DNA of 64,000 nucleotides, taken from assembly GCF_042682785.1 (NCBI RefSeq), contig NZ_JBHUIB010000003.1, positions 372,001 to 436,000 on the forward strand, written 5' to 3'. Source of the DNA: Thalassotalea_F euphylliae (GTDB lineage: Bacteria > Pseudomonadota > Gammaproteobacteria > Enterobacterales > Alteromonadaceae). Position numbers and translations under genes: made by a program. The notes under the pieces are model-generated. The model ran no database searches and was not told the origin of the DNA. It saw only the letters and a list, made by a program, of their open reading frames with translations. Below are positions 27,055-36,167 of the stretch, piece by piece. Position 1 is the stretch's first letter. Every line of letters starts with the position of its first letter.

Positions 27055-27747
27055 GTGAAATTATTAGCCATTGATGCCTCAACAGAAGCATGTTCTGTTG
27101 CGATCCAACTCGATAACGAAATTTTCAGTGACTTTCAATTGTGCCCGCAGTCGCATAGTGTGGTATTGCTGCCAATGGTCGACAAATTACTGCATCAAGC
27201 GGACTGCAAGTTAACGGATTTTGATGTACTAGTTTATGGCAGGGGACCTGGCAGTTTTACAGGGGTTCGTATTGGTATAGGTGTCGCTCAAGGATTAGCA
27301 TTTGCTGCAGATTTACCAACAGTAGGTATATCAACAATGCAGGCTATGGCGCAGCAAGCGTTTGAAGTTGAACATCAGCACGATGTTAGTGTCGCTATCG
27401 ATGCCCGCATGTCAGAAGTCTACTGCGCAAATTACGAGCTAGCAGAGTCGGGTATTATGACGTTGCGAGGTGAGGAACGTGTTATGCCGCCGCAAGCATT
27501 TGCTGAGCATCTAGGCGAGGGCACCAATGTTTACGGTGCTGGTACTGGCTGGCAGTCATACCAAGAGCAACTCGCTGGGTTGGCAAGTAATAGTGAGGAC
27601 ATTACTATTTTATATCCTCATGCTAAGTATATGCTCGGGTGTGCTCGACGCCATGTGGCAGATGGTGATACTCAACCTGCAGAACTGGCACAGCCTGTTT
27701 ACGTGCGAGATACTGTGTCGTGGAAAAAGCTGCCGGGCCGAGAATAG
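27055..27747 (+). CDS. tsaB: tRNA threonylcarbamoyladenosine biosynthesis protein TsaB
   Basis: TsaB pairs with TsaD and TsaE to place threonylcarbamoyl on adenosine 37 of ANN-decoding tRNAs. The 230-residue protein has the ASKHA-fold start LLAIDASTEACSVAI, the signature GRGPGSFTGVRIGIGVAQGLA (about residues 63-83) and AIDARMSEVY. It starts with GTG at 27055, two bases after the yoaA stop, a pairing that is usual in gammaproteobacteria. Confidence 0.95.
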   Translation: MKLLAIDASTEACSVAIQLDNEIFSDFQLCPQSHSVVLLPMVDKLLHQADCKLTDFDVLVYGRGPGSFTGVRIGIGVAQGLAFAADLPTVGISTMQAMAQQAFEVEHQHDVSVAIDARMSEVYCANYELAESGIMTLRGEERVMPPQAFAEHLGEGTNVYGAGTGWQSYQEQLAGLASNSEDITILYPHAKYMLGCARRHVADGDTQPAELAQPVYVRDTVSWKKLPGRE

Positions 27748-27779
27748 CTAGGTACACAAATATTTGCTAGATTAATAAG

Positions 27780-28112
27780 ATGCAAGTTAATAACAGCAAC
27801 CTGTCGACTCAGGTCATTTCAAATCAGCAGCAGGTTACTCCGCAACAGCAAAATCAGCAAGTTGCGGAGCGCGAACGTCTGCAAAATGATCAACAAAACA
27901 GTCGAGAACAGCAACGTGTTAACCGCATATCAATAGATCAAAATGCTATTGCAGTGCTTGATCGCGATAGAGAAGCACAACAACGCAATAACACGACCTA
28001 TGACGCACCTTCACAACGAAATAGTCGCGCTATTGGTGCATATCAAACTGTCGACAACCTTGAGCGAAAAGATAGTGTCCAGCAACTGCTAGGTGTCGAC
28101 ATTTACGCTTAA
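27780..28112 (+). CDS. Gln/Asn-rich low-complexity protein
   Basis: This 110-residue protein is very rich in Gln, Asn, Arg and Ser (QQQVTPQQQNQQVAERER; NDQQNSREQQR) with no hydrophobic helix or signal peptide. It is predicted to be disordered with a short conserved-looking tail (SRAIGAYQTVDNLERKDSVQQLLGVDIYA). That tail resembles small proteins seen in other Alteromonadales and Vibrio, but I cannot name a family. The gene lies 32 bases after tsaB and 22 bases before the M50B-like gene, so it is probably in the same transcript. Function unknown. Confidence 0.65.
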   Translation: MQVNNSNLSTQVISNQQQVTPQQQNQQVAERERLQNDQQNSREQQRVNRISIDQNAIAVLDRDREAQQRNNTTYDAPSQRNSRAIGAYQTVDNLERKDSVQQLLGVDIYA

Positions 28113-28134
28113 CACGCATCTTAAAAGGATTTTC

Positions 28135-28800
28135 ATGACAGTCACTAGGTCACCATCCTTTTGGAATAAACACCAATTTTGGCTCGTTCTTTTAGCTGCC
28201 GCCATCATCAGAGAAGTTCCGTTTTTGTCGCTTCCATTTAACTGGTTTGAAAGCTTTTTCCACGAAATAAGCCACGGCTTTGCTGCCATTCTCACTGGCG
28301 GGAAAATTATTCGCATAGAGTTGATGTTAAATGGTGCTGGTTTGTGTACGACATTAGGTGGTATCCGTTTTTTTACAGCATTTGCTGGATATGCCGGGGC
28401 AGCACTCTGGGGGTACCTTATTTTCCAGTTGGCATCATACAACGCTAAGCTGACCAAAACAGTTATTGCGCTATTACTTGTCCTGATAACGGTTTGTTTA
28501 GTTTTATGGACTCGTGATTTATTTACTCTCGTTATTTTACTCGTATTGGCAACGGTATTACTCGCCAAGTTGAGGTTTGCGACTAGTCGATGGTTAAATA
28601 GATTAGTGCAATTGCTGGGGTTGACGATATTGCTGAATGCTGTGATTAGCCCGCTATATCTCGTTGATGGTCATGCTCGAGGAGATGGAGCGACTCTGGC
28701 CAACTTAACTCTAATCCCCGAACTTGCTTGGGTTGCTATTTGGATGGCGATCGGATTACTCTTCCTGTACGCGTTAGCTAAACAACATTCCCGATATTAG
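28135..28800 (+). CDS. M50B-like integral membrane metallopeptidase
   Basis: This protein of about 221 residues has six or so hydrophobic segments and a zinc motif HEISH at residues 43-47 inside the membrane. A second motif, LVDGHARGDGATLA, lies near residue 180. Both fit the peptidase M50B-like family (relatives of site-2 proteases). No PDZ domain is present. The start at ATG 28135 has AAGGA upstream; an upstream GTG at 28093 would overlap the preceding gene. It is followed after one base by the alpha/beta hydrolase gene. Substrate unknown. Confidence 0.8.
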   Translation: MTVTRSPSFWNKHQFWLVLLAAAIIREVPFLSLPFNWFESFFHEISHGFAAILTGGKIIRIELMLNGAGLCTTLGGIRFFTAFAGYAGAALWGYLIFQLASYNAKLTKTVIALLLVLITVCLVLWTRDLFTLVILLVLATVLLAKLRFATSRWLNRLVQLLGLTILLNAVISPLYLVDGHARGDGATLANLTLIPELAWVAIWMAIGLLFLYALAKQHSRY

Positions 28801-28801
28801 C

Positions 28802-29659
28802 ATGCTACAAGTAGACGAAATTTGTTATGAAATTGGTGACTTAACACTGCATGGAGTAGCCTGCGGCGACCCACATTTACCACCTGTGTTGCTGTTGCAT
28901 GGGTGGCTAGATAATGCCGCAAGTTTCTTACCGTTACTACCTGAACTCAAGCCTGGTCGATATATTGCGATAGACTGGCCAGGACATGGTTTTTCCTCAC
29001 ATCGTAGTAGTGATGCTCATTATCACTTTATTGATTGGGTATATGATTTACTGAAACTGTTCGAGCACAATCAGTGGCAGCAGATTGACATTATTGGCCA
29101 TTCTATGGGGGGAATGATTGCGTCGGCATTTGCTGCTGCATTTCCTGAAAAAGTGCGCTCTCTTGCGTTGATAGACTCAATTGGCTTAGTGGCAGGTGAG
29201 GCAGAAAGTACGACAACACAGCTCAGAAAAGGCTTACTTAGTCGTATCAGTAACCAAAGCAAACAAAAAAACCGGCACCCTAACTTGGCGTCTGCAATCA
29301 AAGCCCGTGTCGCTGTATCAGATCTAACCTTGGAGGCTGCGACATTGATAGTAAAGCGAGGCATTATGCAGCAGGGCTCTGATTTTATCTGGCGATCTGA
29401 TAGTCGGCTCAGAAACACGTCACCTTACCGTCTTACATTAGCTCAGGCAAAGCAGTTAATGGCTGACGTGACGAGTCCTGTTTGTGTAATTCGTGGTGAA
29501 AAAGGTTATGACATGGTGAAGCAAGGCATCGATGTATTTTCTAGCGTGATAACCGACATAACTATTCACGAATTGCCAGGCGGTCATCACCTACATATGG
29601 AGCATCCGGGCGCTGTCGCGGCGAAAATCCACGACTTTTGGTTAAGCCTTAACCGTTAG
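28802..29659 (+). CDS. alpha/beta hydrolase
   Basis: This 285-residue cytoplasmic protein has the alpha/beta-hydrolase fold. The oxyanion segment is LLHGWLDNAASF, the nucleophile elbow is GHSMGG with Ser101, and the catalytic His is in PGGHHLHMEHP near residue 262. It starts one base after the M50B-like gene. It precedes fadD, a neighbourhood also seen in Shewanella-like genomes as I recall it, which suggests but does not prove an ester or thioester substrate. Confidence 0.88.
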   Translation: MLQVDEICYEIGDLTLHGVACGDPHLPPVLLLHGWLDNAASFLPLLPELKPGRYIAIDWPGHGFSSHRSSDAHYHFIDWVYDLLKLFEHNQWQQIDIIGHSMGGMIASAFAAAFPEKVRSLALIDSIGLVAGEAESTTTQLRKGLLSRISNQSKQKNRHPNLASAIKARVAVSDLTLEAATLIVKRGIMQQGSDFIWRSDSRLRNTSPYRLTLAQAKQLMADVTSPVCVIRGEKGYDMVKQGIDVFSSVITDITIHELPGGHHLHMEHPGAVAAKIHDFWLSLNR

Positions 29660-29838
29660 TGCAACAAAACACTAGGATTTTTATTCAAAATATGAAACTA
29701 TGCGGAACTTTCGAGTAAAAGCTCGGAGGTCTGACATCTAGTGTTTTGACCCGATTTAACAGTGGCGTTATCAATTGAGGTTGATAATACTATTAAAATT
29801 ACAATAGCCACGAGTGTCACGTTTAGAAAGAGGAGAGG

Positions 29839-31497
29839 ATGGTGGAAAAAATTTGGCTTGAGAAAAGTTACCCTCCAGGAGTTCCACACGACATTGACCC
29901 CGATAAGTACGCATCTATTGATCAGATGTTCGATAAATACGTAAAGGTTTATGCTGACCGCACCGCATTTATCAATATGGGGGCTGAAATCAGCTACCGA
30001 GAACTGGAATCTCAGGCAACTGCATTTGCTGCCTATCTTCAAAAGGACCTAGGGCTTAAAAAGGGCGATAAGTTCGCTATTATGGTGCCAAATACATTGC
30101 AATACCCTATTGCTTTATTTGGTGCACTGAAAGCAGGTTTAACAGTGGTTAATGTTAACCCACTATATACCGCTCGCGAGTTGGAACATCAGTTAAATGA
30201 CTCTGGCACAAAAGCGATGTTGATTGTCGAAAATTTCGCACATACGTTGCAAGAGGTTGTTGCTAACACCCCGGTTGAAAATGTCATTTTGACTAGTCTG
30301 GGTGATCAGCTTGGCGGAGTAAAAGGGGCGTTAGTCAACTTTGTTGTTAAGTACATCAAAAAAATGGTACCTAGCTTTCAGTTGGCAAATACTATTAAAT
30401 TCAATCAAGTGCTTTCAAAGGGTGCTAGTTTGACGTTTGACCCTGTCGAAATTAAAGGCGAAGACTTAGCGTTCTTACAATACACCGGTGGTACAACCGG
30501 CGTATCAAAAGGTGCCATGCTGACTCATCGCAATATGGTAGCAAACCTTGAACAAGCAAAAGCTGCTATTCGCCCAATGTTGAACGAAGGTGAAGAGTTA
30601 GTGGTAACAGCGTTACCGCTTTATCATATCTTTGCGTTAACAGCGAATTGCCTAACGTTCATGACGCTGGGCGGAACAAACCTACTTATTACCAACCCGC
30701 GCGATATGCCAAATTTTGTCAAGGAGTTAGCAAAGTATCCTTTCACGGCGATTACTGGTGTAAACACATTGTTCAATGGTTTATTGAACACGCCAGGTTT
30801 TGCCAACTTGGACTTCTCTACGCTTAAATTAACGCTAGGTGGCGGTATGGCGGTTCAACAGCCAGTTGCTGAGCGTTGGCAAGACTTGACGAAAACGCGT
30901 CTTTTAGAAGGTTATGGCCTAACTGAGTGTTCGCCAATGGTATCAATGAGTCCATATAACCTCGACGGTTATGACGGTACTATTGGTGTTCCAGCTGCGT
31001 CAACGAATGTGAAAATTATTCGTGAAGATGGCAGCCAAGCAGATATTGGTGAAGCGGGGGAAATGTGTGTTAAAGGCCCACAGGTCATGAAAGGCTACTA
31101 CAACCGCCAAGAAGCGACTGACGAGATATTAAAAGATGGTTGGCTTGCTACGGGTGACATTGCCGAAATGGATGAACGTGGTTTCTTCAAAATTGTTGAT
31201 CGTAAGAAAGACATGATTATCGTCTCAGGGTTTAATGTATTCCCTAACGAAATTGAAGAAGTAGCGATGATGCATGAAGGCATTGTTGAGGCAGCTGCTG
31301 TAGGTGTACCGCACGAAGTTAGCGGAGAAATTATCAAGCTATTCGTTGTTAAAAAAGATGATTCGTTAACGCAGAAGAATATCATTGAGCATTGTGGGAA
31401 GCATTTAACTAACTACAAAGTACCAAAACTTATCGAATTCAGAGACGAGTTGCCGAAGACTAACGTCGGTAAAATATTACGTCGAGAGCTTAGATAA
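29839..31497 (+). CDS. fadD: long-chain fatty acid-CoA ligase
   Basis: FadD activates imported fatty acids to acyl-CoA at the inner membrane for beta-oxidation. The 552-residue product starts with ATG 29839 after AGGAGAGG and has the adenylate-forming signature YTGGTTGVSKGAMLTHRN (about residue 212), YGLTECSP near residue 360, and TGDIAEMDERGFFKIVDRKKDMI with the fatty-acid signature. The C-terminal catalytic Lys lies in KTNVGKILRRELR. A partial FadR-like core (GGTCTGAC at 29728-29735) lies upstream, but its flanks do not match the consensus. Confidence 0.95.
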   Translation: MVEKIWLEKSYPPGVPHDIDPDKYASIDQMFDKYVKVYADRTAFINMGAEISYRELESQATAFAAYLQKDLGLKKGDKFAIMVPNTLQYPIALFGALKAGLTVVNVNPLYTARELEHQLNDSGTKAMLIVENFAHTLQEVVANTPVENVILTSLGDQLGGVKGALVNFVVKYIKKMVPSFQLANTIKFNQVLSKGASLTFDPVEIKGEDLAFLQYTGGTTGVSKGAMLTHRNMVANLEQAKAAIRPMLNEGEELVVTALPLYHIFALTANCLTFMTLGGTNLLITNPRDMPNFVKELAKYPFTAITGVNTLFNGLLNTPGFANLDFSTLKLTLGGGMAVQQPVAERWQDLTKTRLLEGYGLTECSPMVSMSPYNLDGYDGTIGVPAASTNVKIIREDGSQADIGEAGEMCVKGPQVMKGYYNRQEATDEILKDGWLATGDIAEMDERGFFKIVDRKKDMIIVSGFNVFPNEIEEVAMMHEGIVEAAAVGVPHEVSGEIIKLFVVKKDDSLTQKNIIEHCGKHLTNYKVPKLIEFRDELPKTNVGKILRRELR

Positions 31498-31516
31498 GCT
31501 CGAACGAAGTAAGATA

Positions 31517-31550
31517 AAAAAGCCAGCGATTAGTCGCTGGCTTTTTTGTT
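31517..31550. terminator. bidirectional terminator between fadD and yciK
   Basis: Perfect 13-base arms (31517-31529 and 31534-31546) around TTAG, with an A run on one side and a T run on the other. It can end both the plus-strand fadD transcript and the minus-strand yciK transcript. Confidence 0.9.
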
Positions 31551-31572
31551 ATTGAAAGAGTGCTTTTAATGG

Positions 31573-32319
31573 CTATTTTCGTTGCGGTTGCGCTTTTATA
31601 GTTTGTCCATTGATCTCTTTACTATCGTCAGACATCAAATAGACATATAACGGCATTATCTGCTCAGGTGTTGCAACAGTTGCAGGGTCTTCTGCTGGGT
31701 AGGCTGTTGCGCGCATTGGTGTTTTTGTGCCACCCGGATTTATCGCGTTTGTGCGCAAACCGGTATCTTCATACTCATCAGCGATGAGTTCCATCATGCT
31801 CTCAGTCGCAAATTTAGACATACTGTAAGGTCCCCAATATGCACGGCCCTTATTACCTACACCAGAAGAGGTGAAAACAAGCGAGCCTTTTGATTCGACA
31901 AGAGCAGGGATCAACGCTTGTGAGATGAGCATTTGGGCTTTTACGTTTACTTGCATTACATCGTCAAACGTTTGCTCATGTATGGTAGTAAAAGGCGTTA
32001 ACTCACCTAATATTGATGCGTTGAGTAGTGCACCATCAAGTTTTCCAAACTGATCGACAATCGTATTTACCAAGTCAATATAGTTTTGCTTGGTTGCACC
32101 TTTCATATCTAGAGGAACGATAGCTGGCTCAGGGTGACCTGCTTCAACAATTTCGTCATATACTTTTTCTAGCTTGTCAACGGTGCGGCCCAGCAAGATT
32201 ACGGTAGCCCCTAATTGCGCGTAGGTTTTGGCAGCTTGCTTGCCTATACCATCTCCTGCGCCTGTGACTAAAATAACTTTATTATGAAGGCTGTTTTCTT
32301 TGATTTCGTAATCGAACAT
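31573..32319 (-). CDS. short-chain dehydrogenase/reductase YciK family
   Basis: This protein of about 248 residues is a classical SDR. It has the NAD(P)-binding glycine motif VTGAGDGIGKQAA, the NASILGE segment, the catalytic SSGVGNKGRAYWGPYSMSKFA with Ser, Tyr and Lys, and INPGGTKTPMRA. The closest known protein is E. coli YciK, whose substrate is not firmly known. I chose ATG 32319 over a TTG 15 bases upstream. In E. coli yciK and sohB are adjacent and divergent; here the lipase gene lies between them. Confidence 0.9.
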   Translation of the reverse strand: MFDYEIKENSLHNKVILVTGAGDGIGKQAAKTYAQLGATVILLGRTVDKLEKVYDEIVEAGHPEPAIVPLDMKGATKQNYIDLVNTIVDQFGKLDGALLNASILGELTPFTTIHEQTFDDVMQVNVKAQMLISQALIPALVESKGSLVFTSSGVGNKGRAYWGPYSMSKFATESMMELIADEYEDTGLRTNAINPGGTKTPMRATAYPAEDPATVATPEQIMPLYVYLMSDDSKEINGQTIKAQPQRK

Positions 32320-32475
32320 TAGTAACCGATTCAATAGTTTCTTTTGCGTGGCGCAATTTTACTCTGCTCTGAAAGCAGTGACGAGTATTAATTATCAAAA
32401 TTCATACTATTTATGGAAATAAGTCCATGAAATCTAAAAAAGCGCTAGCACTTGACCCCATCTTGGGGTAAGTTT

Positions 32476-32492
32476 AACTGGTCTAACTAGTT
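32476..32492 (+). promoter_or_regulatory. candidate FadR operator upstream of the lipase gene
   Basis: The 17-base site AACTGGTCTAACTAGTT matches the gammaproteobacterial FadR consensus (AACTGGTCNGACCAGTT as I recall it) except at two positions and is nearly palindromic. It lies 79 bases before the lipase start. In Vibrio cholerae the homologous volA gene is under FadR control, so the site fits the gene it precedes. No clear -10/-35 pair could be assigned around it. Confidence 0.6.
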
Positions 32493-32570
32493 AACTTGGT
32501 CGTGTTACACGGCAAAGAAAATAACAGTTTTAAATATAAAAATAAGTAGACTAGTCTCTGGGGAGATATA

Positions 32571-34994
32571 ATGAAAAAGCTAGTTCTTTGTATGGCGATC
32601 GCAGGTGCACTCGGATTAAGTGGCTGTGACGATGAAACCATAAAAGATGTTGAAAAAGACGTTGCTGAGAACGGACCAGTAACTACACCAACATCACGTG
32701 TTATTTTTGATCCAACAAATGGCGTTCTTTCAGTACCAAATGACTTACTTTTCCAAGGTACAACAGACGGCACTCTTAATTTTCCTGTTGACGACCCAAC
32801 AGACTTCTCTGACCCTCTAGTTGCTGCAAGCGCGCTAGATGGCTGGTCAACGGTTCAGCCTTTCGTTTTAGATATTGATTTGCCAGAAGGCGTTAGTCTT
32901 GACGGTAATACAGTATTCAACCCTGCGTCTGTGCGCGTTTTTGAAACCGAATTTGGTGGTCCAACAGCTGCTTCTGAAGACTGCGCAACGTTACCTTCTG
33001 GTATCGCTTGTCGCGTTGTTGAAGAGCTAACATTTGGGTCTGACTTTGTCGCTCAAAAATCGGGTAACAGCATTGCAGTTGTTCCGTTGAAACCACTCAA
33101 AGCGAAAACCTCTTATATTGTTGTGTTGACGGACTCGTTGGCCGATGACCGCGGTAAAGCGATTGCGGGCTCTACAACATACGAGCTAGTGCAACAAGAC
33201 GTGAATACTAAGCCTCTTGGCTCAGAAGCACAGTTGGCACTTCAATCAACAGTAAATAGTTACGAAGCAGCGGTTGCTGCTGCAGGTGTAGATCAATCTA
33301 CGATTATTTACACGATGGCAATGACAACCCAGTCAACTATTGATGCATTAGGTACGTTGAAACAAGTGATGGCACAAAATGCTCAGCTTGGTAACGTACC
33401 AACTATTGGTATTGCTGACACATCTATCTCAGTATACGAAGCGCTTTTATCACAAGGTATTTCTATTCCAGCTGAACTAGAGTTCGTTTATCGCTCTGCA
33501 AATTACATGCAAGGCTCTATTACCTTGCCATACTACTTGGGTACGCCAAGTGCTGAAAACCCATTAGCACCGGTGAATGATTGGTGGAAAGCACAGTGTG
33601 ATTCAGCGGTCATGTTAGCTGGTTTAGCTGCACAAAACCCTGAAGCTATTCCTTCTGATCCAGTAAGTGAATCAGACGCGTTGTGTATGGCGTTATCTGC
33701 AGCTGCCGGTTTACCAGCTCCTGGCTTGCGTGACCTAAGTGCTGCGTTCCCGCTAGATACAGAGCGTAACATCACTAAGTTTAATCCGTTACCTGCTAAA
33801 CGTGCAGATATGAGCCTAACGGTTCAAGTAACAACCCCAGACTTAACGTATGCTAATGCTGTACGACCAGCATTTGGTTTACCAGCAGACTTAGTTGAGC
33901 CTGAAGGCGGTTGGCCAGTAGCTATTCTTCAACACGGCATTACGTCTAAGAAAGAAGATATGTTAGCAATTACTGGTATCTTATCTGTGATGGGTATTGC
34001 AACTGCTGCCATTGACCATCCAATTCACGGTAGTCGTGGTTTTGATTTAGATGGCGATGGTGTTGACGAACTAAATGCATCGACAGTTTCAGCTACTCAC
34101 TACATGAACCTGGCGAATTTATTGACGACACGTGACAACCTTCGTCAAAGTACGATTGATACGCTTGGTTTGCGTTTTGGTCTAAACTTCGCTGGCGGTG
34201 TTGATGCTGGCGGTAACCCTATCAGCCTGAATGGCTCTCAAGTTTACTTCTTGGGTCACTCTTTAGGTGCTATCAGTGGTATCAATACAGTTGCAATGGC
34301 AAATGCACCATTAGACCCTGCAGTAGACGGTTTATTCAGAGTATCTGCAGCGTCATTAGGTATGCCGGGTGTCGGTGTTGCTAACCTACTAATGGAATCT
34401 CCTTCATTTGGTGGTTTGATCAAAGCAAACCTAACGTTGTCAGTTTCTGAAGAGTTCCAGGCCTTTGTTGCTCAAATGTATCCAGAAGGTCCGACAGAAG
34501 CTGAGTTAGTGGCAGCCTACAATCAATTCTATGCGTTACTAACGCCAGAACAGCAAGCTGAACTAGAAGGTTCATTTGCACAATTTACCTTTGCTGCGCA
34601 GTCAGTAACTGATGCTGGTGACCCAGCAAACTACGCTGGTATCATGGCAGCAACGCAAACGGCAACTCATTTGATTGAAGTCGTTGGTAATGGAATGGAC
34701 AACTTGTCTGACCAAGTTATCCCTAATGTCGTGTCGACTTCACCACTTTCGGGTACGGAAGCTGCTATTGCGCTTCTTGGTTTACCTGGCGTAAGCGAAA
34801 CAACGCCAGGATCAGGTGCGGTGCGTTTCGTAAATGGTCATCATAGCTCATTGCTTGACCCATCAGCACGCCCTGAGTCACCAGACCCACTGGCAAGTGC
34901 TGCAGCGACTCAAGAAATGCAATCTCAAGTAGCTACTTTCTTCGCTACAATGGGACAGCTGATTTCGGTAACTAACACTGACGTTGTTCAGTAA
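32571..34994 (+). CDS. VolA/Pla-1-type lipase (lysophospholipase) lipoprotein
   Basis: This 807-residue protein has a lipoprotein signal peptide ending in LSGC (Cys19), followed by Asp-Asp. An N-terminal domain typical of the bacterial lipase/virulence-factor family (about residues 40-300, DPTNGVLSVPNDLLF onward) precedes an alpha/beta-hydrolase domain. That domain has the nucleophile Ser564 in FLGHSLGAISG, and the segment DHPIHGSRGFDLDGDG. The C-terminal FVNGHHSSLLDP holds a candidate catalytic His. VolA of Vibrio is a surface lysophospholipase that releases fatty acids for uptake; fadD nearby and a FadR-like site upstream fit that role. Frame and length are intact. Confidence 0.88.
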   Translation: MKKLVLCMAIAGALGLSGCDDETIKDVEKDVAENGPVTTPTSRVIFDPTNGVLSVPNDLLFQGTTDGTLNFPVDDPTDFSDPLVAASALDGWSTVQPFVLDIDLPEGVSLDGNTVFNPASVRVFETEFGGPTAASEDCATLPSGIACRVVEELTFGSDFVAQKSGNSIAVVPLKPLKAKTSYIVVLTDSLADDRGKAIAGSTTYELVQQDVNTKPLGSEAQLALQSTVNSYEAAVAAAGVDQSTIIYTMAMTTQSTIDALGTLKQVMAQNAQLGNVPTIGIADTSISVYEALLSQGISIPAELEFVYRSANYMQGSITLPYYLGTPSAENPLAPVNDWWKAQCDSAVMLAGLAAQNPEAIPSDPVSESDALCMALSAAAGLPAPGLRDLSAAFPLDTERNITKFNPLPAKRADMSLTVQVTTPDLTYANAVRPAFGLPADLVEPEGGWPVAILQHGITSKKEDMLAITGILSVMGIATAAIDHPIHGSRGFDLDGDGVDELNASTVSATHYMNLANLLTTRDNLRQSTIDTLGLRFGLNFAGGVDAGGNPISLNGSQVYFLGHSLGAISGINTVAMANAPLDPAVDGLFRVSAASLGMPGVGVANLLMESPSFGGLIKANLTLSVSEEFQAFVAQMYPEGPTEAELVAAYNQFYALLTPEQQAELEGSFAQFTFAAQSVTDAGDPANYAGIMAATQTATHLIEVVGNGMDNLSDQVIPNVVSTSPLSGTEAAIALLGLPGVSETTPGSGAVRFVNGHHSSLLDPSARPESPDPLASAAATQEMQSQVATFFATMGQLISVTNTDVVQ

Positions 34995-35020
34995 AAGTAA
35001 TAAAAAATACACATAGATAT

Positions 35021-35050
35021 AAAAAGCTCCCAATCGGGAGCTTTTTTTTT
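35021..35050 (+). terminator. rho-independent terminator after the lipase gene
   Basis: Arms at 35021-35031 and 35036-35046 (AAAAAGCTCCC and its complement) around AATC, with a run of ten Ts. It separates the lipase gene from sohB. Confidence 0.92.
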
Positions 35051-35117
35051 ATGTGTTTACCCTTATATAGTGTTACAAAGGCATGAATGCCAAAGCGTTT
35101 ACTACTCATTGGAGATG

Positions 35118-36164
35118 ATGTTGGAATTTTTATACGAATACGGTTTGTTTCTCGCAAAAGCGATTACCTTTGTCGTGGCTGTAATTGCCATAGTGGCTGT
35201 AGTCGCTGGTGAAGCAATGAAACAGAAGGGCAAAAAGGGTCACCTTGAGATTGACGACTTATCAGAGCACTTTGAAGATGTAGAGCAAGAAATTGTACAT
35301 GCATTGCTAAGCAAGGATGAGTTGAAAGAAAAAGAAAAAGCTGACAAAAAAGCGGAAAAGGAAAAGGCTAAAGCAGCTAAAAAACAAAAAGACGACGATA
35401 AGCCTCAAGAAAAGCCTCGTTTATTTGTCTTAGACTTTAATGGCAGCATAGATGCAAAAGAAGTTGCTGGCTTACGAGAAGAAGTATCTGCGGTACTTTC
35501 TGTTGCCACTCCAGCGGATGAAGTATTCATTCGATTGGAAAGTGGTGGCGGTATGGTGCATGGCTATGGCCTAGCATCATCTCAGTTAGATAGAATTCGC
35601 CAGAAAGAAATACCGCTAACCATTGCCGTCGACAAAGTAGCGGCAAGCGGTGGTTACATGATGGCCTGTGTGGCAAATAAAATTATTGCGGCACCGTTTT
35701 CTATTCTTGGCTCTATTGGTGTTCTTGCCCAAGTTCCCAATTTCAACAAACTGTTGAAAAAGAATGATATTGAATTTGAGCAACTTACAGCGGGCGAGTA
35801 TAAGCGCACATTAACTATGTTTGGTGAAAACACTGACAAAGGGCGTGAAAAGTTCGTAGAGGAACTAGAAGAAACGCATCAATTGTTTAAAGACTTTGTT
35901 GGCGAGCGACGTCCATCATTAGATATGGATAAAGTTGCAACAGGTGAACATTGGTTCGGTACTAAAGCGCTCGAATTAGGTTTGGTTGATAAAATACAAA
36001 CGAGTGATGATTATCTGTATGAAGCAGCGAAAACTCGAAAAGTTATTGCCTTGAAGTTTGAGACAAAAAAAGGCTTAGCTGAAAAACTTTCTAAAGCTGC
36101 GTCTTTGTCTTTCGACAGTATTTTGGGCAAATTGATGCAGCGTAATCGCGTATTCCCGGAGTAG
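35118..36164 (+). CDS. sohB: probable inner-membrane protease SohB
   Basis: SohB is a signal-peptide-peptidase-like (SppA family S49) enzyme anchored in the inner membrane. The product of about 348 residues has an N-terminal membrane helix (about residues 8-30), a Lys/Glu-rich stretch (about 60-100), and the S49 domain with RLESGGGMVHGYGLASSQ and the catalytic Ser in DKVAASGGYMMAC. The Lys base is probably in GEYKRTLTMFGENT. Two ATGs (35115 and 35118) follow GGAG closely; I use 35118, which gives an E. coli-like EYGLFLAK start. Confidence 0.93.
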   Translation: MLEFLYEYGLFLAKAITFVVAVIAIVAVVAGEAMKQKGKKGHLEIDDLSEHFEDVEQEIVHALLSKDELKEKEKADKKAEKEKAKAAKKQKDDDKPQEKPRLFVLDFNGSIDAKEVAGLREEVSAVLSVATPADEVFIRLESGGGMVHGYGLASSQLDRIRQKEIPLTIAVDKVAASGGYMMACVANKIIAAPFSILGSIGVLAQVPNFNKLLKKNDIEFEQLTAGEYKRTLTMFGENTDKGREKFVEELEETHQLFKDFVGERRPSLDMDKVATGEHWFGTKALELGLVDKIQTSDDYLYEAAKTRKVIALKFETKKGLAEKLSKAASLSFDSILGKLMQRNRVFPE

Positions 36165-36167
36165 TCG

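Noticed and set aside
29728..29735. FadR core GGTCTGAC upstream of fadD as an operator
   Set aside because: The eight-base core matches, but the flanking bases on both sides do not. I mention it with fadD but do not list it as a site.
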